NCBI GenBank assembly: GCA_003427395.1
Contig: BFEA01000126.1
Coordinates: 1,813,414-1,841,962, forward strand
DNA from: Chara braunii
Lineage: Eukaryota; Streptophyta; Charophyceae; Charales; Characeae
DNA length: 28,549 bases
Direction of reading: 5' to 3'
Under the pieces are notes generated by a model. The model was not told the origin of the DNA. It did no database searches and saw nothing but the letters and a program-made list of their open reading frames with translations. Position numbers and translations under genes: made by a program. The number at the start of each line of letters is the position of its first letter. Position 1 is the stretch's first letter. This document shows, one piece after another, positions 27,812-28,549 of the stretch.

Positions 27812-27824
27812 AAGGAGGGGGGGG
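27812..27824 (+). other. Polypurine tract
   Basis: aaggagggggggg ends directly at the TG of the 3' LTR (27825). It is the expected RNase-H-resistant primer for plus-strand DNA synthesis. Confidence 0.9.
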
Positions 27825-28549
27825 TGTTACATGCTGGGCCTGCACACGATGGCCATTTTCCAGGCCCTGCGTCCCTCAGGCTAAAAGCCTGAAATTCAGG
27901 CTTAAAGCCTGAAAACCAGGGCCTACAGGCCCCGTGACTGTTCAGCCCGAAAGCCTGAAAAGAGGGGCCTACAGTCCCTGTGTCGTTTCAGACTAAAAAT
28001 GGCAGTAGCCTTTTTAGCCTGAAACGAAGGGCCTTTTTCGGTCGTTCATTAGAACGACCGGCCCTGAAACTCAGGCACCGAACCAGGGTTTCGGGAACAG
28101 GCTATTCTTAGCCTGTTCCCCACGCCAGCCTCAGCAGCTGCTGCAGTGCCAGCCCCTGGTACACTTCGGCATTGGCAAGAGCAGCCTCCTCGGCCTGGCT
28201 CGCCCTTCAGGCAGTCAGGAGGCAGGCCGAGGAAGTACATAGGGACTTCCCATGCACTTCACAAGCAGGCAGGAGGCAGTTGTAGTCTTCAGGATTTGGG
28301 AGCAGCACTCTGGAGGGAGCGCTGCAGGGAGTAGTAGTAGCGTTAGCCTTTAGTCTTCAGCGCTGGGCGCAGTAGGTAGCTGTAGTCTCCAGCGCTGGGC
28401 GCAGTAGGTAGCTGTAGTCTCCAGCGCTGGGCGCCATAGCTAGGATAGCACTAGAGAGAGAGAGAGATTGGGCGGAGGCCTTGGGTACTCACCTGCAGCG
28501 CCGTTGCTCCAGCTTCGTCTTCGAGGTACCTGCAGCACAGCGCCAACAT
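27825..28549 (+). repeat. 3' LTR, cut by the window end
   Basis: Starts TGTTACATGC after the polypurine tract. The first 93 bp are absent from the 5' LTR. From 27918 it matches 21028-21625. It has three starts of the 32-bp repeat (28358, 28390 and 28422) against two in the 5' LTR and one more GA unit. The U3 start holds inverse aggct/agcct blocks (27880-27960) that could fold. About 470 bp to the GCATGTAACA end lie outside the window. Confidence 0.95.

Larger units (their letters stand above)
21028..28549 (+). mobile_element. Ty3/Gypsy chromovirus-type LTR retrotransposon, defective
   Basis: Parts in order: 5' LTR (21028-22099, first 93 bp missing), primer binding site (22102), leader, gag, protease, reverse transcriptase, integrase with chromodomain, polypurine tract (27812-27824) and 3' LTR (from 27825, cut by the window end). 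Protease-RT-integrase order and the C-terminal chromodomain place it in the chromovirus branch of Ty3/Gypsy (Metaviridae). Full length would be about 8 kb after adding the missing LTR ends. It has at least five in-frame stops, several frameshifts and no RNase H, so it cannot move on its own. Flanking target-site duplication cannot be tested because both outer ends are missing. Confidence 0.97.

Overview
This is a piece of a large, repeat-rich eukaryotic nuclear genome. Only one host gene is supported: two exons of a ubiquitin-conjugating enzyme E2 of the plant UBC4/5/6 (animal UBE2H) type, at 218-332 and 19530-19658 on the + strand. They are about 19.2 kb apart. The encoded residues ([17 protein letters not shown]) are closer to the plant form than the animal form. 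With the chromodomain Ty3/Gypsy element and the plant-style (type III) hammerhead motifs, this points to a streptophyte (a land plant or a charophyte alga with a big genome). Species cannot be fixed from the sequence.

Layout. 1-217 is the end of an upstream intron. 218-332 is an E2 exon ending at the HPN motif. 333-19529 is intronic and holds most of the interesting material: decayed hammerhead-ribozyme repeats (482-612, 2113-2180, 13895-14525, 17661-17745), two U6 snRNA retropseudogenes in opposite orientations with target-site duplications (6841-6961 and 7324-7445), tRNA-derived SINE-like copies, foldback MITE-like elements, many minisatellites and microsatellites, and a related LTR fragment (4231-4480). 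19530-19658 is the second E2 exon. The exon that should carry the catalytic cysteine was not found between the two, and the C-terminal exon was not found downstream.

21028-28549 is a Ty3/Gypsy chromovirus-type LTR retrotransposon on the + strand: a 5'-truncated 5' LTR, tRNA-Met-type primer binding site, long leader with a 13-bp ACGT-core repeat array, gag with coiled coil and CCHC knuckle, protease, reverse transcriptase, integrase with H2C2 finger, GPY/F motif and chromodomain, polypurine tract, and the first 725 bp of the 3' LTR. The coding region is broken by several stops and frameshifts and has lost RNase H, although the LTRs differ by only about 2 percent by eye. At the gag/pol boundary a GGGAAAC heptamer sits in the right phase, directly before a stop and upstream of an 8-bp stem, suggesting -1 ribosomal frameshifting in the ancestral element.

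Assembly quality matters here. 4202-4230 is an exact 29-base match to the Nextera mate-pair junction adapter, so the join there is artificial. Single N gaps occur at 8647 and 21626, and the window ends at the LTR base equivalent to the second N. The two E2 exons in correct order and strand support the overall scaffold, but sequence, including the missing exon, may be lost at these joins.

The observation most worth follow-up is the hammerhead repeat family. No single copy is intact, but different copies keep different parts of a complete type III hammerhead (cleavage triplet, CTGATGA core, stem II, GAAAC), as expected of a decayed retrozyme-like family.
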